Shown here piece after piece: positions 1-7,377 of a stretch of 64,000 nt of DNA. The DNA comes from Microbacterium sp. SY138 (GTDB lineage: Bacteria > Actinomycetota > Actinomycetes > Actinomycetales > Microbacteriaceae): positions 62,001 to 126,000 of the forward strand of contig NZ_CP155793.1 of the NCBI RefSeq assembly GCF_039729145.1, given 5' to 3'. Made by a program: the position numbers and the translations under genes. Under the pieces are notes generated by a model. That model was not told where the DNA came from. It saw only the letters and a program-made list of their open reading frames with translations, and did no database searches. Position 1 is the first letter of the stretch. Each line of letters opens with the position of its first letter.

Positions 1-436
1 GGTCGACGGGCCCGATGGCCGTCGGGTACTCGCGGCGTACGAGCGTCGCGCCCTCGGAGATGCGGTCCACCTGTTCGGCGAGCAGCCGCTGCAGATCGGC
101 CTCGACGCCGTCCTTCTGCAGCCCGGGGTCAATACCCAGCTCGTGGGAGGTGTCGTGGATGATCTCGTAGATCTGCACGCGCAGCGCATCACCGGTCTTC
201 TTGTGGGTGACGCGCCAGACCTCGACGACGCCGGCGCTGGCTTCTTCCTCGCCGGGGGTCTCGCTCGAGAGCGAGCACGGCGGGCTCATCCAGTTCAGCG
301 GCTTGTAGCTGCCGCCGTCGGAGTGCACGAGCAGACTCCCGTCTCCCTTGTGCACGAGCAGACGCGTGGCAAGCGGGAGATGGGCGTTGAGTCGACCGGT
401 GTAGTCGACCGAGCAGCGGGCGATGACGAGACGCAC
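1..436 (-). CDS. nucS: Endonuclease NucS (EndoMS), 5' part only
   Basis: Mismatch-specific DNA endonuclease that replaces MutS/MutL mismatch repair in most actinobacteria. It cleaves both strands at G-T, G-G and T-T mismatches and interacts with the sliding clamp. The window holds the first 145 codons; the family is about 220-230 residues. The N-terminus begins [16 protein letters not shown] and continues with the conserved [14 protein letters not shown] and YKPLNWM segments of the N-terminal dimerisation domain. The catalytic RecB-like nuclease domain lies beyond the window edge. The GTG start is chosen because the family N-terminus matches exactly there and a TAGGCT hexamer lies six bases upstream, suggesting leaderless translation. 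It is transcribed away from the neighbouring GAP-family gene. Identification is by recognised sequence; the missing half cannot be checked. Confidence 0.93.
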   Translation of the reverse strand, partial: MRLVIARCSVDYTGRLNAHLPLATRLLVHKGDGSLLVHSDGGSYKPLNWMSPPCSLSSETPGEEEASAGVVEVWRVTHKKTGDALRVQIYEIIHDTSHELGIDPGLQKDGVEADLQRLLAEQVDRISEGATLVRREYPTAIGPVD

Positions 437-442
437 CCGTCG

Positions 443-448
443 AGCCTA
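443..448 (-). promoter_or_regulatory. Putative -10 box of nucS (leaderless)
   Basis: TAGGCT read on the minus strand, then six bases, then the GTG start codon. No Shine-Dalgarno is visible. With the usual -10 to start-site distance the transcript would begin at the start codon. Confidence 0.5.
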
Positions 449-492
449 CTTCGTCGGGAGTGCTGCGCGGTCGCAGGCGGTGGGCGCGGCGG

Positions 493-1374
493 TCATCGGT
501 CGAGGAACGACCCGATCGCCTGAAAGAGACCGAGCTCGGTGGCGGCGGAGCGGGCGATGAGGAATCCGATGATGCCGATGATCCAGGCGGTGTTCTCCGC
601 GCCGGTGCGCTCCATCCAAGCCGCGAAGCGTTCGAGCGGCCGCTGCACCAGGGGAGCGGCGACCAGGCGCAGGACGAGCAGCACGACAGCGGGCAGGATC
701 ATCAGCGCGCAGTACCCGACGAGCGACAGCACACGCAGCGGAGTGTCGATCCCCGCATCCGCCAGCATCGTCATCGCGACGATATACGGGAGCATGGTGG
801 CGATCTCGACAAGCCCGGCGGCGATCGCGACGGCCATCACGGCGGTCCCGCGAGTGCGCGGGTCGAGCAGTCGCTCGCGCCACCGGGTGATGCGACCGGG
901 GCGCGGCGCGGCGTCCGTCGTCATCGCGGGAGTCGGAGGGGGTGGCGTCGTCATCGACGAGCTGTGCGCAGCCGACCTCGTCGGCATCCCCGTCCACGCC
1001 GAGACCTGCGGGGTCGTGGGTCCCGACGTGGGGGTCGTCGACGTGGGCTTGGCGCGCTTGTCACCGGTTGGCATCACGAAGGCCGTGATGAGGAGCGCTC
1101 CTCCGACGAGCAGGCGGATGACCAGGCCGGCGGGCGAGGCCAGGAAGTCGGACGCCACGTCGACGAGATTCACCAGCCCCCAGAGGAAGAGGAGCCCGAC
1201 GAGCAGGTAGAACGCGGCGATCGTCACCAGATACAGCAGGATGCGTCCGGCGCGCACCCGCCCCGGATGCAGGAGCAGGAAGACGGGGATGAGGAGAGTG
1301 CCGACGCTCAGCCCATCGATCAGCGCCAGGAGGGCGAGGGAGAGGGGAAGCGGCATTCCGCCGAAGAGTTCCAT
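493..1374 (-). CDS. GAP family (Sap-like) membrane protein
   Basis: Polytopic membrane protein of 293 residues resembling the GAP/Sap family. In mycobacteria such proteins help move glycopeptidolipid or sulfolipid to the surface; here the substrate is unknown. Hydrophobic segments occur at about residues 8-35, 42-65, 80-102, 180-205, 215-245 and 270-285. They are split by a long hydrophilic Thr/Pro/Ser-rich cytoplasmic loop at about 105-170, typical of the family. The start ATG has GGAG a few bases upstream. The 116-bp gap to the divergent histidine kinase gene contains overlapping -10-like hexamers on both strands near 1417-1426. LysE-type exporters have a similar topology, so the assignment is to family level only. 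Confidence 0.75.
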   Translation of the reverse strand: MELFGGMPLPLSLALLALIDGLSVGTLLIPVFLLLHPGRVRAGRILLYLVTIAAFYLLVGLLFLWGLVNLVDVASDFLASPAGLVIRLLVGGALLITAFVMPTGDKRAKPTSTTPTSGPTTPQVSAWTGMPTRSAAHSSSMTTPPPPTPAMTTDAAPRPGRITRWRERLLDPRTRGTAVMAVAIAAGLVEIATMLPYIVAMTMLADAGIDTPLRVLSLVGYCALMILPAVVLLVLRLVAAPLVQRPLERFAAWMERTGAENTAWIIGIIGFLIARSAATELGLFQAIGSFLDR

Positions 1375-1490
1375 GTCTCCACGTTCACGGAACGGGGGAC
1401 GGCTGCGGATCGGGCGAAAGTATCGTCTCCTTCGGCTCCCTCATCCCTTCGTCGGATGCGCGAGTGCGCGCGCCGTGGTTGCATGAGGGC

Positions 1491-2687
1491 ATGCACGAGC
1501 AGGTCGAAGGCGGGTTCGGAGCCTGGTACCGCCGGCACCGCTGGTGGGCGGATCCCCTCGGGATGGCGATCCTCGCGGTCGTCATGGCGGGCTTCGGGTT
1601 CCGCGGCATCTGGGGTCCGTTCTCGATCCTCGAGACCTCCGTCTCGCCGTGGTGGGCACTGGCCCTCGCGCTTCCCGCGTGCGCGCTCGCCCTCGTCAAG
1701 CGGCGTATGCCCGTGACGGTCCTCGCGCTGGTCACGCTCCTCTTCGTGGTCGATCTGCTCACCGTCGGCGGCATCGGCACGCTCGTGGTGCTGCTGGACG
1801 TGTTGTGGACGGCGGCGTTCCTGGCGGGGCCGCAGGGGAGGCGGGTGCTGCTCCTCCTGCTGGGCGCTTCGACGATCATCTTCTTCCTCGCCGCCTGGTT
1901 CTTCACCGACGTGCCGTTCGCCGTGGCCTTCCTCATCGGCGTGCAGTTCGGCGCGATCTTCGGCACCGACTACTGGTGGGCGGTGGCGGTCTCCCAGGCC
2001 CACGAACTCGCCGAGCTGCATCGTCAGCGAGCGGAAGAGGCCGCCGCCGCCGCCGAGCGGGACCGCGTCGAAGCGGTGCAGCGTGAGCGCGAGACGATGG
2101 CGAGAGAGCTGCACGATGTCGTCGCCGGTCACGTGATGGCGATGGCGATCCGTGCCGAAGCGGCATTGTCGTCCGCACCCGACCGTGCCAGGGATCGAGA
2201 AGCCCTGCAGGCTGTGCGCGACGCGGGACTCGATGCTCATGGTGCGCTGCGATCCATGATCTCGGTGCTCCGTCGCGGCGACGGGACTCTGGCGCCCGCA
2301 CCGCGCTGGGCGGATCTCGGCGGAATCGTGCAGGAGGCGGAGCGGGCAGGGCTCGTCGTGCACCTCGTCGTCGATGACATCGAGGACATCGGTGCGGCAC
2401 GCGAGCAGGCCGTCATCCGCATCGTGCGCGAGGCGCTGAACAACTGCATCCGCCATGCGAGCGGCGCCGTCGTCGACATCACGGTTCAGGAGCAGGACTC
2501 CGAGGTGCGGGTCGAGGTGCGCTCGCGTGGCGGTGCGCCCAGCCGCGCGGCTGCACACGGCGACGAAGGCTGGGGGCTGCAGATGCTCCGGGAACGCGTC
2601 GGCGCATTGGACGGCGTCTTCTCCGCGGGGCCGACCCCGGGTGGATGGGCGGTCGAGGGGCGCATCCCGATGGAGGTGCGGGCATGA
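1491..2687 (+). CDS. Sensor histidine kinase, NarL/DesK type
   Basis: Membrane histidine kinase of a two-component system, 398 residues from this start. Five hydrophobic segments fill residues about 22-175, with no recognisable extracellular sensor domain. A coiled linker then leads to the HisKA_3 dimerisation domain, with phospho-acceptor His near residue 208 in ARELHDVVAGH. The ATPase domain shows an N-box (REALNNCIRHA) and a G-box (GWGLQMLRERV). The chosen ATG has GAGG just upstream; an in-frame GTG at 1464 would add nine residues, so the start is uncertain. The stop overlaps the next gene by four bases (ATGA), implying translational coupling with the cognate response regulator. The signal is not inferable. 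Confidence 0.9.
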   Translation: MHEQVEGGFGAWYRRHRWWADPLGMAILAVVMAGFGFRGIWGPFSILETSVSPWWALALALPACALALVKRRMPVTVLALVTLLFVVDLLTVGGIGTLVVLLDVLWTAAFLAGPQGRRVLLLLLGASTIIFFLAAWFFTDVPFAVAFLIGVQFGAIFGTDYWWAVAVSQAHELAELHRQRAEEAAAAAERDRVEAVQRERETMARELHDVVAGHVMAMAIRAEAALSSAPDRARDREALQAVRDAGLDAHGALRSMISVLRRGDGTLAPAPRWADLGGIVQEAERAGLVVHLVVDDIEDIGAAREQAVIRIVREALNNCIRHASGAVVDITVQEQDSEVRVEVRSRGGAPSRAAAHGDEGWGLQMLRERVGALDGVFSAGPTPGGWAVEGRIPMEVRA

Positions 2688-3331
2688 CGGCGCCGACCGT
2701 GCTGCTGGCCGATGATCACAGCGCGATCAGGGCGGGCCTGCGCATCATGCTCGAGACACAGGGCATCTCGGTGGTCGGAGAGGCCGCGGATGGTGAGGTC
2801 GCTGTCCGCAACGCCGCGGCACTGCGCCCCGACGTCGTGCTCATGGATGTGCGGATGCCGGGGCGCGACGGGATCTCGGCCACCAGAGAGATCGTCGAGC
2901 GCGGTCTCGGCGACGTCCTGGTCCTGACGAGCTTCGACGAAGACGACCTCGTGTTCGGGGCCATCCGCGCCGGGGCCGTCGGATTCCTGCTCAAGACGGT
3001 CGACGCCCCTACCCTCGGGCAGGCTGTCCGCGCGGTCGCCGCGGGCGACGGCGCTCTGGATCCGCGGGTGACGAGACGTGCGCTCGCCGCCGTCGCCGAG
3101 AACGCCGCGCTTCCCGTGCCGGTGCCGGATGCGGGGAGGCTCGCGAATCTGACCGGCCGGGAGCAGGAAGTGCTCGAGGGGATCCTGCAGGGGTGGTCGA
3201 ACGCTCAACTCGCCGCACGGCTGTGCATCTCGGTGCCGACGGTCAAGACTCATGTCTCGAATGTGCTCACGAAGCTCGGCGCGCGCAGCCGTTCACACGC
3301 GGCAGCGCTCGTCCGCGGTGGCGAGGACTGA
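2684..3331 (+). CDS. LuxR/NarL-family response regulator
   Basis: DNA-binding response regulator of 215 residues, partner of the kinase it overlaps by four bases. The receiver domain has the acidic pair ADD at residues 9-11, the phospho-acceptor Asp55 in LMDVRMPG, a conserved Thr in VLTSFDE and the Lys in GFLLKTV. The C-terminal LuxR helix-turn-helix starts at LTGREQEVLEGI and continues through VPTVKTHVSNVLTKLGARSR. The start is fixed by the overlap and by alignment of the first beta strand (TVLLADDH). Targets are unknown. The adjacent convergent MFS gene has its own regulator, so it is not an obvious target. Confidence 0.94.
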   Translation: MTAPTVLLADDHSAIRAGLRIMLETQGISVVGEAADGEVAVRNAAALRPDVVLMDVRMPGRDGISATREIVERGLGDVLVLTSFDEDDLVFGAIRAGAVGFLLKTVDAPTLGQAVRAVAAGDGALDPRVTRRALAAVAENAALPVPVPDAGRLANLTGREQEVLEGILQGWSNAQLAARLCISVPTVKTHVSNVLTKLGARSRSHAAALVRGGED

Positions 3332-3343
3332 ACCTCCCTCCGA

Positions 3344-3389
3344 CGCCGTGATCACTCCGCCGCCGTGATCACCCCGTCGCCGTGGTCAG
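3344..3389 (+). repeat. Three short tandem repeats between convergent genes
   Basis: The 11-mer GCCGTGATCAC occurs at 3344 and 3362, and a diverged copy GCCGTGGTCAG occurs at 3379, giving 17-18 bp spacing. The third copy runs into the 3' end of the MFS gene. No hairpin with a T-tract is seen. Function is unknown. Confidence 0.5.
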
Positions 3390-4624
3390 CCCTGTGGAGT
3401 CGTCGCGGCCAGCGTCTTCTCGTCGTCGCGGAGCGGGCGCGCGGCGCCGGAGAACAGCCCGGACATCACGACCAGTGCGACCAGGATGAACAGCGTGTTG
3501 AGCAGACCGATGTGCTCGCTGATGACGCCGAGCACGGGAGGTCCACCCAGGAACGCGATGTAGCCGATCGTGGCCGCAGCGCTCACCCGGGCCGCTGCCT
3601 TTGCCGGATCGTCGGCCGCCGCCGACATGCCGAGCGGGAAGCCGAGGGAGGCGCCGACGCCCCAGAGCGCCGCCCCGACGAGCACGAGCGGGAAGGTGGG
3701 CGCGAGGATGAAGAGCAGGATGCCCGATGCCGCCGCGACCGCGAGGATGCGCAGCACCAGCACGCGGCCGAAGCGGTCGACGAGCGGACCTCCGAACAGA
3801 CGCACGACGGTCATGCCCACCGAGAACACGGCGAGCGACACGGCGCCGGTACCCTCGGCGAAGCCGTGCCCCTGCTCGGTGCCCAGGGCGATCCAGTCGT
3901 TGGCGCCGCCCTCGGCGAACGACATGCCGAGCATGACCACGCCGATCAGATAGGTGCGCGGTTCGCGCCATGCCTCGAGCGCGGTGTGCATGCGTGCACG
4001 GAAGGCCGGCTTCTCGTGCGCCGCGGGATCGAGGGCGGCCTCGCGCACCGGCACCTGGAAGAAGCAGACGATCGCGATCACGGCGATCAGCGCACCCATG
4101 ACCGCGGCGTGGGTGGCGACGTTGATGGAGAGCTGCGCCGCGAGGGCGCCGATTCCCGCGCCGATGACCGTGCCGAAGCTGAAGAATGCGTGGAAGACCG
4201 GCAGGATCGTGCGGCCCATCTGCTGCTCGATCGCCGTGGCTTCGACGTTCATCATCACGTCGACCGATCCGTTGCCGAACCCGAACAGCACCATGCCGAT
4301 GATGACGACGGGAACGGAGCCGAACACATTGGCCCCGAGGCCCACGAGGACGATCCCGGATGCGAACATCAGCATCGTCAGGAGCATGCCCCGCCGGGCA
4401 CCGAGGCGCGCCATCACGGCGGGACCTGTCGAGATGCCGATGATCGATGACACGCCCATGCCGAGCAGGATGAGGCCGACCTGCGCGTTGTCGAGCCCCA
4501 GCGCCTCCTTGATACCGGGTACGCGCGACGCCCAGGTGGCGATCGACAGCCCGCTCGCGAGGAAGATGGCGAAGATCGCCGCGCGCCAGCGCACGAACTG
4601 CGAACGGGAGAGGGCTGTTTCCAT
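3386..4624 (-). CDS. MFS transporter
   Basis: Major facilitator superfamily permease of 412 residues with about 12 transmembrane segments. It begins METALSRSQFVRWR, with first-helix text FAIFLASGLSIATWASRVP of the kind found in the FucP/YcaD-like sugar and drug MFS group. The central cytoplasmic loop lies near residue 200, between HEKPAFRARMHTALEAWREPR and the second half. Start ATG 4624 is favoured because it lies next to the divergent regulator and a TAGGCT -10-like box seven bases upstream. The shared palindrome with the LacI-type gene implies the regulator controls this transporter. The substrate cannot be told from sequence; a sugar or glycoside is only a guess from the regulator family. 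Confidence 0.85.
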   Translation of the reverse strand: METALSRSQFVRWRAAIFAIFLASGLSIATWASRVPGIKEALGLDNAQVGLILLGMGVSSIIGISTGPAVMARLGARRGMLLTMLMFASGIVLVGLGANVFGSVPVVIIGMVLFGFGNGSVDVMMNVEATAIEQQMGRTILPVFHAFFSFGTVIGAGIGALAAQLSINVATHAAVMGALIAVIAIVCFFQVPVREAALDPAAHEKPAFRARMHTALEAWREPRTYLIGVVMLGMSFAEGGANDWIALGTEQGHGFAEGTGAVSLAVFSVGMTVVRLFGGPLVDRFGRVLVLRILAVAAASGILLFILAPTFPLVLVGAALWGVGASLGFPLGMSAAADDPAKAAARVSAAATIGYIAFLGGPPVLGVISEHIGLLNTLFILVALVVMSGLFSGAARPLRDDEKTLAATTPQG

Positions 4625-4637
4625 GCCGGACAGCCTA

Positions 4638-4651
4638 TCGAATCGATTCGA
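4638..4651. promoter_or_regulatory. 14-bp palindrome, likely LacI-family operator
   Basis: TCGAATCGATTCGA is a perfect palindrome with a central CG, the hallmark of LacI/GalR operators. It sits in the 60-bp space between the divergent MFS gene and the LacI-type regulator, next to both putative -10 boxes. A repressor bound here would shut both promoters. Confidence 0.7.
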
Positions 4652-4672
4652 CCGAAGAGAACCGTGGGGAGC

Positions 4673-4678
4673 TATCCT
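4673..4678 (+). promoter_or_regulatory. Putative -10 box of the LacI-type gene (leaderless)
   Basis: TATCCT followed by exactly six bases and the ATG at 4685, with no Shine-Dalgarno. The corresponding -35 region would overlap the palindrome at 4638-4651, fitting autorepression. Confidence 0.5.
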
Positions 4679-4684
4679 CGAAGT

Positions 4685-5746
4685 ATGAGCAGTCAGGAGA
4701 CGCCGCGTCGGCCCACGATCGCCGACGTCGCACGTGAGGCGGGCGTGGCGACGTCCACCGCCTCGGTCGTCTTCAGCGGCAAGGCGAATGTGGCGGCCGC
4801 CACGCGGGAGCGTGTGCTCACCGCGGCGTCGGACCTCGGATACGCGGGTCCGGATCCCCGCGCGGCGTCGCTGCGTCGCGGACGCAGCGGCATCGTCGCC
4901 GTCGTTCTCGAGGGGCACCTGCGCGCGGCATTCCTCGATCCGGTGACGACGGCCATGATGGACGGCCTCACCGACGGTCTCGCCGACCTCAGTGCGGGCA
5001 TCCTCCTGATGCGCGACGAACCGGGGGAGGAGGGGGCCGCCATCACGAACGCCCCCGTCGATGCCTTCGTCCTGATCGGATGCTCGGGGCGCACGAAGGC
5101 CTCGCTCGAGGTGGTCGTCGGCCGTGGTCTGCCGGTGGTCGTGATCGAAGGAGACGCCGGTGAGGATATCCCCCGCATCACGCTCGACAACGTCGCAGCG
5201 TCCGCCGACGTCGCGCGGCACGTCCACGACCTCGGTCACCGCGACGTGGCGCTGGTCACGCTCTCGCTCGACAGCGAACGGGAACGGGCACTGGTGACCC
5301 CCGAACGGATCGCGAACGCGACCGTCGACGTCTCGGTGCATCGCCTCGAGGGGATGCGTCAGGTGTTCCCCGATGCGCCGGCGATCTCGGCGTCCGGCAG
5401 CCTCATCGACGAGGGCGTGCTGGTCGGACGGATGCTTCTGACCGACCCCGCCACCCGCCCGACGGCCGTGCTCGCCCAGAGCGACCTGCTCGCGGTCGGG
5501 GTGATCCGAGCGGCCGAGGACCTGGGGCTCCGCGTGCCCGAGGACCTCTCGGTCGCCGGTTTCGACGGGATCCCGCTCGACGGCTTCGGGGATCTCACCC
5601 TCACCACCAGCGTGCAACCGGCGGTCGAGAAGGGTCGCGCGGCGGGGGAGCAGGTCGCCCGCATGCTCCGCGGAGAACCGGGCGAGACGCAGCATCTCAC
5701 CTGTGTGTTCCGCGCCGGCACGACCACCGGCCCCGTCCCACGCTGA
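4685..5746 (+). CDS. LacI/GalR-family transcriptional regulator
   Basis: DNA-binding repressor of 353 residues. The N-terminal helix-turn-helix and hinge read PTIADVAREAGVATSTASVVF at about residues 11-31, continued by the hinge helix segment near residues 45-62. A periplasmic-binding-protein-like effector domain follows, with late motifs ALAQSDLLAVGVIRAAEDLG and VPEDLSVAGFDGIPL, as in sugar-responsive members. The ATG start fits the helix-turn-helix position and the leaderless promoter. It is divergent from the MFS transporter and shares a 14-bp operator-like palindrome with it. It most likely represses both genes and is relieved by the transported compound or a derivative. Confidence 0.93.
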   Translation: MSSQETPRRPTIADVAREAGVATSTASVVFSGKANVAAATRERVLTAASDLGYAGPDPRAASLRRGRSGIVAVVLEGHLRAAFLDPVTTAMMDGLTDGLADLSAGILLMRDEPGEEGAAITNAPVDAFVLIGCSGRTKASLEVVVGRGLPVVVIEGDAGEDIPRITLDNVAASADVARHVHDLGHRDVALVTLSLDSERERALVTPERIANATVDVSVHRLEGMRQVFPDAPAISASGSLIDEGVLVGRMLLTDPATRPTAVLAQSDLLAVGVIRAAEDLGLRVPEDLSVAGFDGIPLDGFGDLTLTTSVQPAVEKGRAAGEQVARMLRGEPGETQHLTCVFRAGTTTGPVPR

Positions 5747-5757
5747 GCGGCGCCCGC

Positions 5758-7257
5758 TCAGCTGCGCTGCGGACCGAGCGGCAGGCCGTTCTCCCCGAAA
5801 TCGAGGATGCGGTAGCGCCCGCAGTCGATCACCTCGTCAGGGATGGCCGGTGACGAGAGGCGCCAGGGAACCGTCTGGGCGTCCTCCACGAGGAATGACA
5901 CCTCACCGACATCGAAATCCGCTCGGTTCACGAGCCACGCGTAGCCGTTGAGCTCATGATCGACCTGCACGAGACGGGCGGGATCCTCCAGATGCAGCTT
6001 CGGCAGGCGTACCGTCCAGAACTGGCCGGCCCCGACCCGGCCCGATGCATCGACCCAGTCGGTCACACAGGCGAGATCGGCATCGGGGGCGGCGCTCGCA
6101 GCGGCGAGCCGGGGAACGCTGAACGTGCCGCCGATCACGAGCACCACGGTGGCGGCCGCCGCGAGGAGAGCACCGGCACGCCGCGGCACCCGCCAGGCAC
6201 GGGGAGCCGCCACCACGGCGAGCACCGGCGCGAAGACGAGGGGCTGCAGGTACCGGGCGGCGTGGGTGCCGAGAGCGATCGCGCCGATCGCGACGAGCAC
6301 GGGGGTGACCCACGCGACGGTCGCGACGAACCGCGTGCCGGGATCGCCCGCTCGCGCCGTGCGCGCGATGGCCGACGCGATGAGGGCGAGCACGATCAGG
6401 GCGCGGATGATGCCGGCGGGCGTCGCCGTGCGGTCGAGGAGAAGGGTTCCGTAGTAGCCCGCCGACTCCGGCCAGAGTTCGGGCTGGGCGTAGCCGGCTC
6501 CGGTGTTGGCGATCCATGCCCGAAGAGGAATGCGACCGAGGAAGCCCATCGCGGTGCCCAGGACCAGCACGACGAGCATCGTCGCCGTGCGGGTGCGTCG
6601 AGGCGACCGGATGAGCATCACGGCGAGGAGAAGGGTGATCGGAACCGTCGCCCAGGCGGCGAACAGCGGGTTGGAGAGAGTGGAGACGGCCGCCGTCGCG
6701 CCCAGAGCGACCAACGACCCGGTCCCGCCCTCGTCGCGGTCGATCACCCGACGCACCAGACCGACGGACAGCACGACGGCGATCACCGTCGAGCAGTAAT
6801 ACGTGGTGGTGAGCAGCAGGGAGGCGAGTTCGAGCGCGTCCCGAGAACCCGAGACATCGGTCATCGCCAAGATGCCGAAGACCGCGAGCCCGAGGAGCGC
6901 CCAGCTGACCGGGGCGGTGTCGTCGCGTCGACGGCCCGAGACCAGCCGGAGGGCCCCGTAGAGAGCGAGCATGTTGATGACGGCATTGATCGTGAGCAAT
7001 CCGTTCACGTCGACAGGTAGCACCGCATCGAGGCCGGTGAAAACCGCGGACTCGGGCAGGAACAGCACGCTGGACATCGCCCAATCCAGCGGAGCGCCGG
7101 ACAGGACGGATCGTGCGAACATCGCCACGACCAGGGAATCTCCATCGCGGAACAGCAGGTCGGCGCGAGCGGATGAAGCGACCTGCGCCACCGTGATCAT
7201 CGCCACGGCCAGTGCCCCCACCCAGCCCGCGAGCTCTCGAACCCAGACCCGCCGCAT
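5758..7257 (-). CDS. Polytopic membrane protein, unknown function
   Basis: Protein of 499 residues with about ten hydrophobic segments spread over residues 10-400, then a soluble C-terminal domain of about 90 residues containing two or three Cys. The layout resembles GT-C-like or DUF2079-type membrane proteins that modify cell-envelope glycans. However, no Asp-rich catalytic loop motif is clear; an early RDGDSLVV segment is the only candidate. Start ATG 7257 precedes the first helix (VRELAGWVGALAVAMITV). It is divergent from the mrp operon across 120 bp that contain a 12-bp palindrome. I do not recognise a specific family with confidence. Confidence 0.6.
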   Translation of the reverse strand: MRRVWVRELAGWVGALAVAMITVAQVASSARADLLFRDGDSLVVAMFARSVLSGAPLDWAMSSVLFLPESAVFTGLDAVLPVDVNGLLTINAVINMLALYGALRLVSGRRRDDTAPVSWALLGLAVFGILAMTDVSGSRDALELASLLLTTTYYCSTVIAVVLSVGLVRRVIDRDEGGTGSLVALGATAAVSTLSNPLFAAWATVPITLLLAVMLIRSPRRTRTATMLVVLVLGTAMGFLGRIPLRAWIANTGAGYAQPELWPESAGYYGTLLLDRTATPAGIIRALIVLALIASAIARTARAGDPGTRFVATVAWVTPVLVAIGAIALGTHAARYLQPLVFAPVLAVVAAPRAWRVPRRAGALLAAAATVVLVIGGTFSVPRLAAASAAPDADLACVTDWVDASGRVGAGQFWTVRLPKLHLEDPARLVQVDHELNGYAWLVNRADFDVGEVSFLVEDAQTVPWRLSSPAIPDEVIDCGRYRILDFGENGLPLGPQRS

Positions 7258-7269
7258 GGGGCTACTCTC

Positions 7270-7281
7270 GCACGATCGTGC
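7270..7281. promoter_or_regulatory. 12-bp palindrome upstream of mrp operon
   Basis: GCACGATCGTGC is a perfect palindrome between the divergent membrane-protein gene and the mrp operon, about 30 bp upstream of a TAAACT -10-like box. A regulator binding site is plausible; no regulator gene is adjacent. Confidence 0.4.
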
Positions 7282-7312
7282 AAACGTGGACCGCAGGAAC
7301 CTCTCGCGCCGG

Positions 7313-7318
7313 TAAACT
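7313..7318 (+). promoter_or_regulatory. Putative -10 box of the mrp operon
   Basis: TAAACT in the divergent intergenic region. It would start a transcript near 7325 with a leader of about 50 nt before the ATG at 7378, which has its own GAGGGAG ribosome-binding site. No good -35 is seen. Confidence 0.4.
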
Positions 7319-7377
7319 GGTCTGACACCCGCCCGCCTGTGCCGAAATGGCCGACGAGCCCTGAGGGAGCCGCGTAT

